Assembly (NCBI GenBank): GCA_963773685.1
Contig: CAVZBY010000010.1
Coordinates: 62,001-126,000 of the forward strand
Direction: 5' to 3'
From: JALHVH01 sp963773685
Lineage (GTDB): Bacteria > Acidobacteriota > Aminicenantia > Aminicenantales > Saccharicenantaceae
DNA length: 64,000 nucleotides
The notes below the pieces were generated by a model, which had not been told where the DNA came from, searched no databases, and saw only the letters and a list, made by a program, of their open reading frames with translations. How positions within the stretch are numbered: the stretch's first letter is position 1; each line of letters starts with the position of its first letter. Made by a program: the position numbers and the translations under genes. Positions 53,008 through 60,678 of the stretch are shown piece after piece.

Positions 53008-53733
53008 TCAAAGCCGGAAATCCTCGCCCAGGTAGCTTTTCCGGACGTCCTCGGAGGCCACGATCTCCGCGGGCGTCCCCTCCATGAAGATCCTGCCCTT
53101 GTCGATGATATAGGCCCGGTCCGTTATCTTGAGCGCTTCCCGGACGCTGTGGTCGGTGAGGAGGAGCCCGAGGCCCCGCGCCTTGAGGTCGCGGACGATG
53201 GCCTGCAGGTCGAGAATGGCCAGGGGGTCGATGCCCGTGAACGGCTCGTCGAGGAGGATGAACTCGGGATCGGTGATCATCGCCCGGGCGATCTCGAGCC
53301 GCCGGCGCTCGCCTCCCGAGAGGGTGTAGGCCTTGGCGCCGGCGAGCTTGTCCAGGCCGAATTCCTTGAGGGTCCGGGCCAGGACGCCGTCCCCGCGGGG
53401 ATAGGTCTCCGGCATCGTCTCCATGATGGCCAGGAGGTTGTCCTCGACGCTCAGCTTCCGGAAGGCGGACGGCTCCTGGGGAAGGAGGCACAGCCCCTTC
53501 CGGGCCCTGAGATACATGGGAAGGCCGGTGATGTCCTCGTCGTCGAGGAAGATGCGGCCGGCATCCTGAGGGACGAGGCCCAGGACCATGGAGAACGTGG
53601 TGGTTTTCCCGGCGCCGTTGGGCCCCAGGAGCCCGACGACCTCTCCTTTCCTGACCTCGATCGAGACGTTGTCGACGACCTTCTTCTTTCCGTAGGTCTT
53701 ATGCAAACCCGCGGCTCTCAAAGCGTCTTTCAT
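53008..53733 (-). CDS. lptB: LPS export ABC transporter ATP-binding protein
   Basis: 241 residues. Walker A GLLGPNGAGKTTTFSMVLGL, Q-loop LPQEPSAFRKLSVEDN, signature LSGGERRRLEIARA, Walker B FILLDEPFTGIDP and H-loop LLTDHSVREAL, with the LptB-specific C-terminus IFMEGTPAEIVASEDVRKSY. It powers extraction of LPS from the inner membrane with LptF and LptG (not in the window). Three bases after the LptC/A gene. Confidence 0.95.
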   Translation of the reverse strand: MKDALRAAGLHKTYGKKKVVDNVSIEVRKGEVVGLLGPNGAGKTTTFSMVLGLVPQDAGRIFLDDEDITGLPMYLRARKGLCLLPQEPSAFRKLSVEDNLLAIMETMPETYPRGDGVLARTLKEFGLDKLAGAKAYTLSGGERRRLEIARAMITDPEFILLDEPFTGIDPLAILDLQAIVRDLKARGLGLLLTDHSVREALKITDRAYIIDKGRIFMEGTPAEIVASEDVRKSYLGEDFRL

Positions 53734-53736
53734 AGT

Positions 53737-55605
53737 TCACGATTTTATGACGGTCGCCGACCTGTCCCGCTCCTTGTTTTCGATCGAAATTCTACCATCG
53801 CCCAGATGGAAAGTCAATTTGTCGCCCTCCGTGATCCCCTTGTCCTTATCCACCAGGACAGGGTTCCCGGTCAGGACCACGGTGTCCGCCTTCAGGTCGT
53901 AGACGGCCTCCTCGCCCCGGCCTTCTTTGCCCTCCTGGACGATCACCACCTTGCCCTTGGCGAGGAGCCCCTCCATCTCGCTTCCTTCCTCCGCGAGGCG
54001 GATCTCGAGGCTGGTCGAGGTCATCTGCAGGGCGGCGGTCTTGAGCCCGCACGAGCCCGCGAACGCGATCTTCCTTTGCCCGGGGACGTAATCCATCTCC
54101 TCGGCGCCGATCTCGAGGCGCTCCTCCGCGGGCTTATCCTTGGGCTTGTGCGTGAAGCTGGCCTTGACCTTGCCCCGTCCGGAGACGGCCCCCGATTCCT
54201 CGAGAATATCGAACTTGTCGGCCAGCAGGACGTCCTTCTCCTGCCAGATCCGGACGGACTTCCGGAGAGTGAAGGACCTCTCCTTCTTGTCGTAATAAAG
54301 GGTCCGGCAGGTCATGAAAACGGGCTTGTCCTTGGCGAAGAACCCGACGGCCTGGCCCTCGCCGGCCGGCTTCAGGACGAGCTTGACCGCGCCTTCGGCG
54401 GTCATATTGCCCGAGGCCAATCCGACGGTGACGGAGGCCGCTTCGATCTCGGTCCGCGCGGAATCGACCCTGGCCGGAGGCCCGGAGCCGGCCTCGACCT
54501 TGAGCTGCTCTTCCGTCCGGGAGTAATTGACCGAATCCCCCCGGACCCGGCGCTCGTCGGCCGTTCCCGCGCCGAGGTTCAGCCGGGCCGATCCGGAGGC
54601 TTCGAACTCCTTCATCGCGCCTTCGGGATCGAAGGAGAATACGGCCGAATCGGCAACGACCTCGTCCCGGGCTCCCGCCTCGAGCCGGAGCTTGATGACG
54701 CATCTCCCGGAGGCTTTGAGCCGCGAGATGGCCCCGCCGTCGGGAGATGCCACCATCCGGATCTCGTCGGCGCTGACCTCTTGTCCGGGTTCGCCCTCTC
54801 CGGAGGCCTCTTTGAAGAAGGTGGCGACGGCCGAACCCATAAGGGTCAGGGCCTCGACCTGCTGTTCGTCCTCGGAGAGAACGAACGTCAGCGTTTCGGC
54901 CGAGCCCCGGCTCTTCCCGTGGGCCATCCGGACGTTCCCCTCCATCCGGCCGGCCCTCGCCTTGCGCCTGTAAAAGAAGCTGTCCCCGGAGATGCTCACG
55001 GGCAGGGACGTCGCGAGCCTGGGCCGAAGCGTGATCGCGACGTCCCCGCCGAATTCGATGGTCTCGGCACGCCGCGCATACTTGAGCTCTCGCGACTTGG
55101 CGTCGAGGCGGTCCGAGGTGAAGACGACGCCCCGGCGGGTCCGGACGAGCTCCCGCTTCTTGTCATAGACGAACGACGGAGACTCGAAAAGGGAATCCCT
55201 TTCCCGGACCTTGGCGTTTCCCGAGACCCGGAAGAAGGTCAGGTCCTGGTCGTAATCGACCTTCGCGGCCGTGACGGTCAGCTCCCGTCCTCCCTTCCGG
55301 CCGTAATCCACGACCTCGACGTTCCCCTCGAGATGATCGAGCTTGTCCCCGCCGGAGAAGAACCTGTCCGCCTTGACCCGGATCTTGCCCTTATCGCCCT
55401 TATAGATGATGTGCTCGATGCCTTCCTGCCGGTCCCCAGCGGCCTTGGGCGCGATGCCCGGGGAAGCCGTCTTCACCGGCGCCTCGACGGCGGCTGGTCT
55501 CTTCAGGATGAAATGGACGGCGATGATGACGAGGATGATCCCCAGCGAGCCGAACGCCGCCCACTTGGCCGTCCGGGCCAGGAAATATCGGACGCTCTCC
55601 CGCAT
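53737..55605 (-). CDS. lptC: LptC-LptA-like LPS transport protein (large, multi-OstA)
   Basis: 622 residues, far longer than LptC (about 190) or LptA (about 180). One N-terminal membrane helix (LGIILVIIAVHFIL, residues 20-36) anchors it, and the rest is periplasmic beta-strand sequence with recurring OstA-type units: LDHLEGNVEVVDYGRKGG, VSGNAKVRERDSLFESPSFV, MEGNVRMAHGK, ASGRCVIKL, and near the end AVYDLKADTVVLTGNPVLVD. This looks like LptC and several LptA jellyroll units in one chain, able to span more of the periplasm. Between recJ (11 bases) and lptB. Confidence 0.82.
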   Translation of the reverse strand: MRESVRYFLARTAKWAAFGSLGIILVIIAVHFILKRPAAVEAPVKTASPGIAPKAAGDRQEGIEHIIYKGDKGKIRVKADRFFSGGDKLDHLEGNVEVVDYGRKGGRELTVTAAKVDYDQDLTFFRVSGNAKVRERDSLFESPSFVYDKKRELVRTRRGVVFTSDRLDAKSRELKYARRAETIEFGGDVAITLRPRLATSLPVSISGDSFFYRRKARAGRMEGNVRMAHGKSRGSAETLTFVLSEDEQQVEALTLMGSAVATFFKEASGEGEPGQEVSADEIRMVASPDGGAISRLKASGRCVIKLRLEAGARDEVVADSAVFSFDPEGAMKEFEASGSARLNLGAGTADERRVRGDSVNYSRTEEQLKVEAGSGPPARVDSARTEIEAASVTVGLASGNMTAEGAVKLVLKPAGEGQAVGFFAKDKPVFMTCRTLYYDKKERSFTLRKSVRIWQEKDVLLADKFDILEESGAVSGRGKVKASFTHKPKDKPAEERLEIGAEEMDYVPGQRKIAFAGSCGLKTAALQMTSTSLEIRLAEEGSEMEGLLAKGKVVIVQEGKEGRGEEAVYDLKADTVVLTGNPVLVDKDKGITEGDKLTFHLGDGRISIENKERDRSATVIKS

Positions 55606-55616
55606 GACGACGATCC

Positions 55617-57308
55617 CTAAGGACGGATATCTTCGATGGCCAACCCGACCTCTTCCTCGCCCAGATACCGGGAAACATGGAGCGTGAAGGCCAGGTCGAC
55701 CCTGTCCCCCCGCCCGATGCGCCCGGCCAGGCCGGCCTTGTCCCAGCCGAGGGCCGGGAAGCTCCGGCCGTTCCTCCGCACCCGGAACTTGACGTGACGG
55801 CCCTGCATCGTCTTGGGTGCGTCCACGACCTCGAGTCCCTCGCCCAGGAAGACGGGCTTGGGATTCCCGACGCCGAACGGGACGAGCCGGGCGTAATGCT
55901 CGAGGAACGCGGCGTCGATGGACTCGAGGCCGAGCTCGGCGTCGATACGGATCTTCCTCTTCAGGTCCTCATCCGAGATGCCGGGCCCGGCCAGCTCGTT
56001 GATGGCGGCCTTGAAGGCCGGCATGTCCTCGGTCTTGAGGCTGCAGCCCACGGCGAGGCGGTGCCCCCCGTAGCTGAGGAAGTACTTCCGGCATCCTTCG
56101 ACGAGGTCGATGAGGGCGCAGTCCGGGATGCTCCGGCCCGAGCCGAAGGCCTTGCCGTCCTCGTAGGCGAAGAGGATGACGGGCCTGTGGAAGCAGTCCT
56201 TGAGCTTCGAGGCGACGATCCCGAGGACGCCCCGGTGCCATTCGTCGCTCCCCAGGACGAGGCACTTGTACTTCTCCGCCAGGCCTCGCTCCTCGATCTT
56301 CGCCTTGGCCGCGCTGAAGATCTTCTCTTCGGTCTTCTGCCGCTTCGAGTTCAGCTCCTCGAGCCGCTTCACGAGACCCTTGGACTCCTCCGAGGAATCG
56401 GAGAAGAACAGCCGGACCGCGACGTCGGTCATCCCCATCCGGCCGGCGGCGTTGATCCGGGGGCCGAGGCGGAAGCCGAGGTCCCCCTCGGAGATCTTCC
56501 GGCCGGCCAGCCCGCAGCCCTCGATGAGGCTCTTCAGCCCGGTGTTGGTCACCGTCTGAAGGCTCTCGAGGCCGTGCTTGACGAAGAGCCTGTTCTCCCC
56601 CTTGAGCTCGGCCACGTCGGCCACGGTCCCGATGCAGACGAGCTTCATGTAATGGGGGACGGACGCGCTCTTGTCGGAGTCCGCGAGGAGGGCCTGGATG
56701 AGCTTGAACACGACGCCGACGCCCGCCAGCCTCCGGTCCGGATAACCGGAGCCCTCGACCTGGGGATTGAGGATGGCCACGGCCTCGGGCAGGACGTCTC
56801 CGGGCCGGTGATGGTCCGTGATGATGACGTCGATGCCCTTCTCGCGGGCGGCGGCGACGAACCCGACGGCCTTGATGCCGCAATCGACGCTGATGACGAG
56901 TCCCGCCTCCTTTTCCAGGGGGACGCTCACGTGATGGTCCTTGATCCCGTAGCCGTCGGTCAGCCGCTCCGGGATGAAATAATCGACCCGGCCGCCCAGG
57001 GTCGAAAGGGCCTTGTGGAGCATGACGACCGACAGGATGCCGTCGACGTCGTAATCGCCGAAAATGAGGATCTTCTCGTTGGACGCGATGGCCCGGCGGA
57101 TCCGGTCGACGGCCGCGGCCATGCCGGACATCAGGAAGGGGTCATGGAGACCCTCCAGGCCGCCCCGGAGGAAATCGCCGGCCGCTCCGGCGTCCGTGAA
57201 ACCCCGATTGACGAGGACCTGGGCGATCGCGCGCGGGATGCCCATCTCCTTGGACAGGGTATCGGCCTCGGGCCGCGATGGGGAAACGACCCAGATATTA
57301 TCGCTCAT
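55617..57308 (-). CDS. recJ: Single-stranded-DNA-specific exonuclease RecJ
   Basis: 563 residues. DHH phosphoesterase core: ILIFGDYDVDGILSVVMLHK (motif I), VISVDCGIKAVGF, VIITDHHRPGDVLPEAVAIL (DHH), LAGVGVVFKLIQALL, then DHHA1 with SYGGHRLAVGCSLKTEDMPA (GGHxxAxG; the usual Ala is Val) and the OB domain in the last 100 residues. Degrades ssDNA 5'-3' in recombination and mismatch repair. Starts at ATG 57308, nine bases after TTAAAT, so leaderless. First gene of the long minus-strand run. Confidence 0.94.
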   Translation of the reverse strand: MSDNIWVVSPSRPEADTLSKEMGIPRAIAQVLVNRGFTDAGAAGDFLRGGLEGLHDPFLMSGMAAAVDRIRRAIASNEKILIFGDYDVDGILSVVMLHKALSTLGGRVDYFIPERLTDGYGIKDHHVSVPLEKEAGLVISVDCGIKAVGFVAAAREKGIDVIITDHHRPGDVLPEAVAILNPQVEGSGYPDRRLAGVGVVFKLIQALLADSDKSASVPHYMKLVCIGTVADVAELKGENRLFVKHGLESLQTVTNTGLKSLIEGCGLAGRKISEGDLGFRLGPRINAAGRMGMTDVAVRLFFSDSSEESKGLVKRLEELNSKRQKTEEKIFSAAKAKIEERGLAEKYKCLVLGSDEWHRGVLGIVASKLKDCFHRPVILFAYEDGKAFGSGRSIPDCALIDLVEGCRKYFLSYGGHRLAVGCSLKTEDMPAFKAAINELAGPGISDEDLKRKIRIDAELGLESIDAAFLEHYARLVPFGVGNPKPVFLGEGLEVVDAPKTMQGRHVKFRVRRNGRSFPALGWDKAGLAGRIGRGDRVDLAFTLHVSRYLGEEEVGLAIEDIRP

Positions 57309-57317
57309 GGAACCTCA

Positions 57318-57346
57318 ATTTAACACATTTCCCCAGAGGGCGCCAA
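57318..57346 (-). promoter_or_regulatory. Promoter of the recJ-lpt-rpoN-PTS run (leaderless)
   Basis: Minus-strand TTGGCG (57341-57346), 17-base spacer, TTAAAT (57318-57323), nine bases before the recJ ATG. Confidence 0.5.
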
Positions 57347-57389
57347 TTTGAGAAGGCATCGTTTTGAGACCGGCTCAATAGAGTTCCCG

Positions 57390-57508
57390 CCTTTGGAAAG
57401 GGGGGTAAGGGGGGATTTGCCGAGTCCGCATGAATTCCCTTAATCCAAACCATGGCATAGAGGGGGCAGGAAATCCCCCCCAAGCCCCCCTTTAAAAAAG
57501 GGGGGGAA
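57390..57508. repeat. Paired copies of the CCCCCCTTT/AAAGGGGGG repeat
   Basis: One copy at about 57390-57420 ends GGGGGGATTTGCCGAG, nearly identical to the copy near 46345; a second, opposite in orientation, starts AAATCCCCCC at about 57469 and ends at 57507. Together they form a large inverted repeat upstream of recJ. Confidence 0.7.
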
Positions 57509-57640
57509 TTAACCGTGTCGCCGGCAGAGGGAGAGATACATGGCAACCTGTCTCGGGAAAGCGACCTTGGGCGAGTTGTTCTTGGACTTGAGTTGGGACG
57601 GCTTGATCTTGAACCGGTGGCAGGAGCGGGCACGGATCTT
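57509..57640 (-). pseudogene. dnaA: Fragment resembling DnaA domain IV
   Basis: A 35-codon stretch reads CHRFKIKPSQLKSKNNSPKV then AFPRQVAMYLSLCRRHG and stop. This matches the start of the DnaA DNA-binding domain (xxFxIKxxDLKSKxRxxxVVxPRQIAMYL) but ends before the basic-loop/HTH signature, and upstream codons to 57721 do not look like DnaA. I read it as a truncated remnant trimmed by the adjoining hairpin repeats, not as a working initiator. Confidence 0.45.
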
Positions 57641-57759
57641 CGTCCTCAGGGATGGCCCTCCCATCCCAGGGCGAGGAGGCGAAGCCGCGGACCTGGGAGC
57701 ACTCGAGGTACTCCGAGACATAGATTACGCAGGCCCGGATCGAAGCGAAAGCGCCCTTC

Positions 57760-57803
57760 TGATTTTCCCCCCTTTAGAAAAGGGAGGCGCGGAGGGATTT
57801 GTG
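57760..57803. repeat. Degenerate copy of the CCCCCCTTT/AAAGGG repeat
   Basis: TTTTCCCCCCTTTAGAAAAG followed by GGAGGCGCGGAGGGATTTG keeps the plan of the other copies with several changes. The 57850-57990 stretch beyond it holds nothing I recognise. Confidence 0.55.
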
Positions 57804-57990
57804 ACGGGCTCGGCCAATTCGGCATGGCAACACACCGAGATGGGATCGTGGTCCGGTTTATAGGCACGGACCCGTGAGGGATCGCCGTGCGAGGGACGGA
57901 GGGGATATCCTGACGGAAGCCCTCTGGAGGTCCGAACGGGCACGGTTCCCCGTACCGACAGGTCGGGGAGAGAGAGGACCGTAAGGGGAG

Positions 57991-58019
57991 CGGAAATGAC
58001 TCGCCGGGGCATTTCCGCG
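57991..58019. repeat. Perfect hairpin upstream of ftsY
   Basis: GCGGAAATG (57991-57999) and CATTTCCGC (58011-58019) form a 9-bp stem with an 11-base loop, just ahead of the dispersed 30-base repeat. Confidence 0.55.
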
Positions 58020-58029
58020 TCTTCCGGAA

Positions 58030-58059
58030 GGATGTCCCTGAGTCCTGAGCCGGCGATCC
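58030..58059 (-). repeat. Exact inverted copy of the 30-base terminal sequence at 24145-24174
   Basis: All 30 bases match the reverse complement of 24145-24174. Here it stands alone, 20 bases before the ftsY promoter; I saw no opposite end within the gap. Confidence 0.8.
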
Positions 58060-58079
58060 GAGCCTCGCGAGGGGCCGGT

Positions 58080-58108
58080 TTGACTTTGGCGGGGGCCGAA
58101 AATACAAT
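58080..58108 (+). promoter_or_regulatory. Promoter of the ftsY-rib operon (leaderless or nearly so)
   Basis: TTGACT (58080-58085), 17-base spacer, TACAAT (58103-58108), the same hexamers as the promoter at 4877. The GTG start of ftsY is nine bases on. Confidence 0.7.
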
Positions 58109-58117
58109 GGGCGTGCC

Positions 58118-59008
58118 GTGTTGGGAAATCTCAGGGAGAAACTTGCCCGGACCAGGCAGGCGTTCCGGAAGTTCGAGGACCTTTTCCGGAGCGGGAAAAG
58201 CCGGGAAGAGGTCCTGGACGACCTCGCCGAGGCCTTGATCCTCGCCGATATCGGCGTCGGAACGACCGAAAAGATCATCGAGGCCATCCGGGCCAAGACG
58301 CGCAAGGATGACCCCCCCGAGGTCCTGAAGAAGGCCCTGAGGGACGAGATCTCGGGCCTCCTCTCCCGTTTCGAGGCCCCGTTCGCCGCCGGCCCGGGAC
58401 CGTCGGTGGTCCTGATGGTGGGCGTCAACGGCGGCGGGAAAACGACCTCCATCGCCAAGCTGGCCCGCCGGGCCAAGGGCGAGGGACGGAAGGTCATGAT
58501 GGCCGCGGCGGATACGTTCCGGGCGGCCGCCCAGGAACAGCTCTCCATCTGGGGGAAGAGGCTGGACGTTCCGGTCGTCAAGGGGCCGTACGGAGCGGAC
58601 CCGGCCTCGGTCGTCTTCGATGCCCTGAAGGCCTTCAAAGCCCAGAAGGCGGACCTCCTGCTCGTCGATACGGCCGGGAGGGTCCACACCAACGCCAACC
58701 TGATGAGCGAGCTCGAAAAGGTCAAACGGGTCATCGCCCGGGAAGTGCCGGGGGCGCCCCAGGAGATCCTCCTCGTCCTCGACGCCACGATAGGCCAGAA
58801 CGCCGTGGTCCAGGCCCGGGAATTCTTCAAGTTCTCGGGCATCACCGGCATCTTCCTGACCAAGCTCGACGGGACGGCCAAGGGGGGGACCGTCATCGGG
58901 ATCGCCGGCGAGCTGGGCCTCCCCATCAAGTTCATCGGTGTCGGGGAGGGGGACGAGGATATCCTGGAGTTCGACGCGGCGAGCTTCGCCGAAGCCGTGC
59001 TTTCATGA
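58118..59008 (+). CDS. ftsY: Signal recognition particle receptor FtsY
   Basis: 296 residues, the NG core without the long acidic A domain of E. coli. N domain at 5-90; GTPase motifs: LMVGVNGGGKTTSIAKLARR (G1; Gly in place of the usual Val/Ala), AADTFRAAAQEQL (FtsY/SRP signature DTFRAAA), LLLVDTAGRVHTNANLM, and IFLTKLDGTAKGG, then PIKFIGVGEGDEDILEFDA. Docks ribosome-SRP complexes to the translocon. Start at GTG 58118 fixed by the -10 box and the LGNLREKLARTR start of the N domain. Overlaps ribD by four bases. Confidence 0.94.
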   Translation: MLGNLREKLARTRQAFRKFEDLFRSGKSREEVLDDLAEALILADIGVGTTEKIIEAIRAKTRKDDPPEVLKKALRDEISGLLSRFEAPFAAGPGPSVVLMVGVNGGGKTTSIAKLARRAKGEGRKVMMAAADTFRAAAQEQLSIWGKRLDVPVVKGPYGADPASVVFDALKAFKAQKADLLLVDTAGRVHTNANLMSELEKVKRVIAREVPGAPQEILLVLDATIGQNAVVQAREFFKFSGITGIFLTKLDGTAKGGTVIGIAGELGLPIKFIGVGEGDEDILEFDAASFAEAVLS

Positions 59009-60097
59009 ACACGCGGGCGGACATCGACCTCATGGAGATGGCCTACGGCCTCGCGGAGAAGGCCCGGGGCCGGACGAGCCCGAACCCGTGCGTCGGAGCG
59101 GTCGTTTTCGCGCGCGGGGCCATCATCGGCTGGGGCTTCCACGAGGAAGCCGGCCGGCCGCACGCCGAGATCATCGCCCTGGACAGGGCCGGGCGGAAGG
59201 CGAAGGGCGGGACCATCTATCTCACGCTCGAACCATGCGTCCATTGGGGCCGGACGCCGCCGTGCGTCGACAGGCTCATCGAAGCCGGTCTCGCGAGGGC
59301 GGTCATATCGGCCATCGACCCCAATCCTCTGGTGAACGGGCGCGGCATCGCCGCCCTGGCGCGGGCCCGGTTCGAGCTCGCGACGGGCCTCCTCGAAGCG
59401 CGGAACCGGAGGCTGAACGAAGCCTACGCCAAATACATAACGCGTCGGACGCCGTTCGTGACCCTCAAGGCCGCGGTCAGCCTGGACGGGCGGATCGCCG
59501 CCCGGAGCGGGGATTCCCGCTGGGTTTCCTCCGCCGACGCCCGGGATTATGTCCATCTGCTTCGCGGCGAGCACGACGCCGTCCTTGTCGGGAGCGGCAC
59601 GCTCCTTTCCGACGACCCGCGCCTGACGGTCCGCCATTCCCAATGGAAGGGGAAGCGGATCGTCCGAGTGGTCCTGGACCCCGGGCTCCGCACGCCTCCG
59701 GGCGCCCGGATCCTGTCCGGCCGCGGGACCCTCATCTTCACGGGACTCGCGGGCCTCGCCGCGGAAAGCGGCGTCGCTCGAAGCGAAAGGGGCCGAGATC
59801 GTCCGCGTCCCGGGCGGCGCGGGAGCGCTCGACCTCGGGGCCGTTCTCGCGGAGCTCGGAAAACGCGAGATCGCGAGCGTCCTCGTCGAGGGCGGGAGCC
59901 GCGTCCATACATCCTTCATCGAGGCCGGGCTTGCCGACAAGATCATCCTCGCCCTGGCCCCCAAGCTCATCGGCGGCCAAGGAGCCGTTTCGTTCTTCGA
60001 AGGGGAGGGAGCACGGACGATGGCGGCCGCGCTCGGGATTCGCGACGTCAGGAGCTTTCCGGTGGGCGACGACCGGATGATCGAGGGGTATTTCTGA
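59005..60097 (+). CDS. ribD: Bifunctional riboflavin deaminase/reductase RibD, frame broken near 59761
   Basis: Corrected length about 363 residues. N-terminal deaminase zinc site: GRPHAEIIALDRAG (HAE) and LTLEPCVHWGRTPPCVDRLI (PCxHxGRTPPC). C-terminal reductase: PFVTLKAAVSLDGRIAARSG and DAVLVGSGTLLSDDPRLTVR. After GLAGLAA one extra base breaks the frame; the other frame continues KAASLEAKGAEIVRVPGGAG, VLVEGGSRVHTSFIEAGLAD and ends at 60097 in a TGATG overlap with ribE. Uncorrected, ribD seems fused in frame to ribE, which is an artefact. Catalyses two steps from the GTP cyclohydrolase II product. Confidence 0.9.
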
Positions 60098-60678
60098 TGT
60101 TCACGGGCATCATCACGTCCATGGGAATATTCCAGGGATACAGGCAGGGCCGGCGGGAGATCCTCGTCGAAGCCCCGGAGGCGGCCCCGAAGCTCGAGCC
60201 GGGGGCCAGCCTGGCCGTCGACGGCGTCTGTCTGAGCCTCGTTCGCCGGGACGGGAGCGGGCTCGTCTTCGACCTGTCCAAAGAGACGCTCGAAAAGACG
60301 ACCCTCGGTCTCCTCAGGACCGGGGACCGGCTCAACCTCGAGCTGCCCGTGACCCCCTCTTCCCTTCTCTCCGGGCACCTCGTCTCCGGGCACGTGGACG
60401 CCCTGGGGAGGGTCGCCCGGATCGTCGCCCGGCGGCCGGGGAAGCGGCTGACGGTCTCCTTCCCGCGCGAGCTCGGGCCGTACTTCGTGCCCAAAGGCTC
60501 GGTGGCCATCAACGGCGTGAGCCTGACCGTCGCCTCCCTCGGGGCGGACGCGTTCGAGACGGAGCTCATTCCCCTGACCCTCGAGGGGACGAACCTGGGC
60601 CGGCTGCGGGCGGGAGACCCGGTCAACCTCGAGTGTGACATGCTCGGCAAATACGTGTATAATTACTTGAAAAAATGA
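60097..60678 (+). CDS. ribE: Riboflavin synthase alpha chain
   Basis: 193 residues. Two homologous beta-barrel halves: MFTGIITSMGIFQGY with GASLAVDGVCLSLVRR and, in the second half, LSGHLVSGHVDALGRVARI, KGSVAINGVSLTVASL. FxGI-type start and SGHxVxGHVD are diagnostic. Dismutates two lumazine molecules into riboflavin plus the pyrimidinedione. Overlaps ribD (TGATG) and ribBA (four bases). The lumazine synthase gene ribH is not seen nearby. Confidence 0.93.
   Translation: MFTGIITSMGIFQGYRQGRREILVEAPEAAPKLEPGASLAVDGVCLSLVRRDGSGLVFDLSKETLEKTTLGLLRTGDRLNLELPVTPSSLLSGHLVSGHVDALGRVARIVARRPGKRLTVSFPRELGPYFVPKGSVAINGVSLTVASLGADAFETELIPLTLEGTNLGRLRAGDPVNLECDMLGKYVYNYLKK

Noticed and set aside
57646..60393. 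915-codon open frame on the minus strand
   Set aside because: Lies antisense to ftsY, ribD and ribE, all with clear motifs; no family resemblance.
58060..60675. FMN riboswitch for the rib genes
   Set aside because: No conserved RFN-element sequence found upstream of ftsY or between the rib genes.
59005..60678. Fused RibD-RibE protein
   Set aside because: The middle 110 codons are frame-shifted RibD; correcting one base near 59761 gives a normal RibD stop and a separate ribE start.
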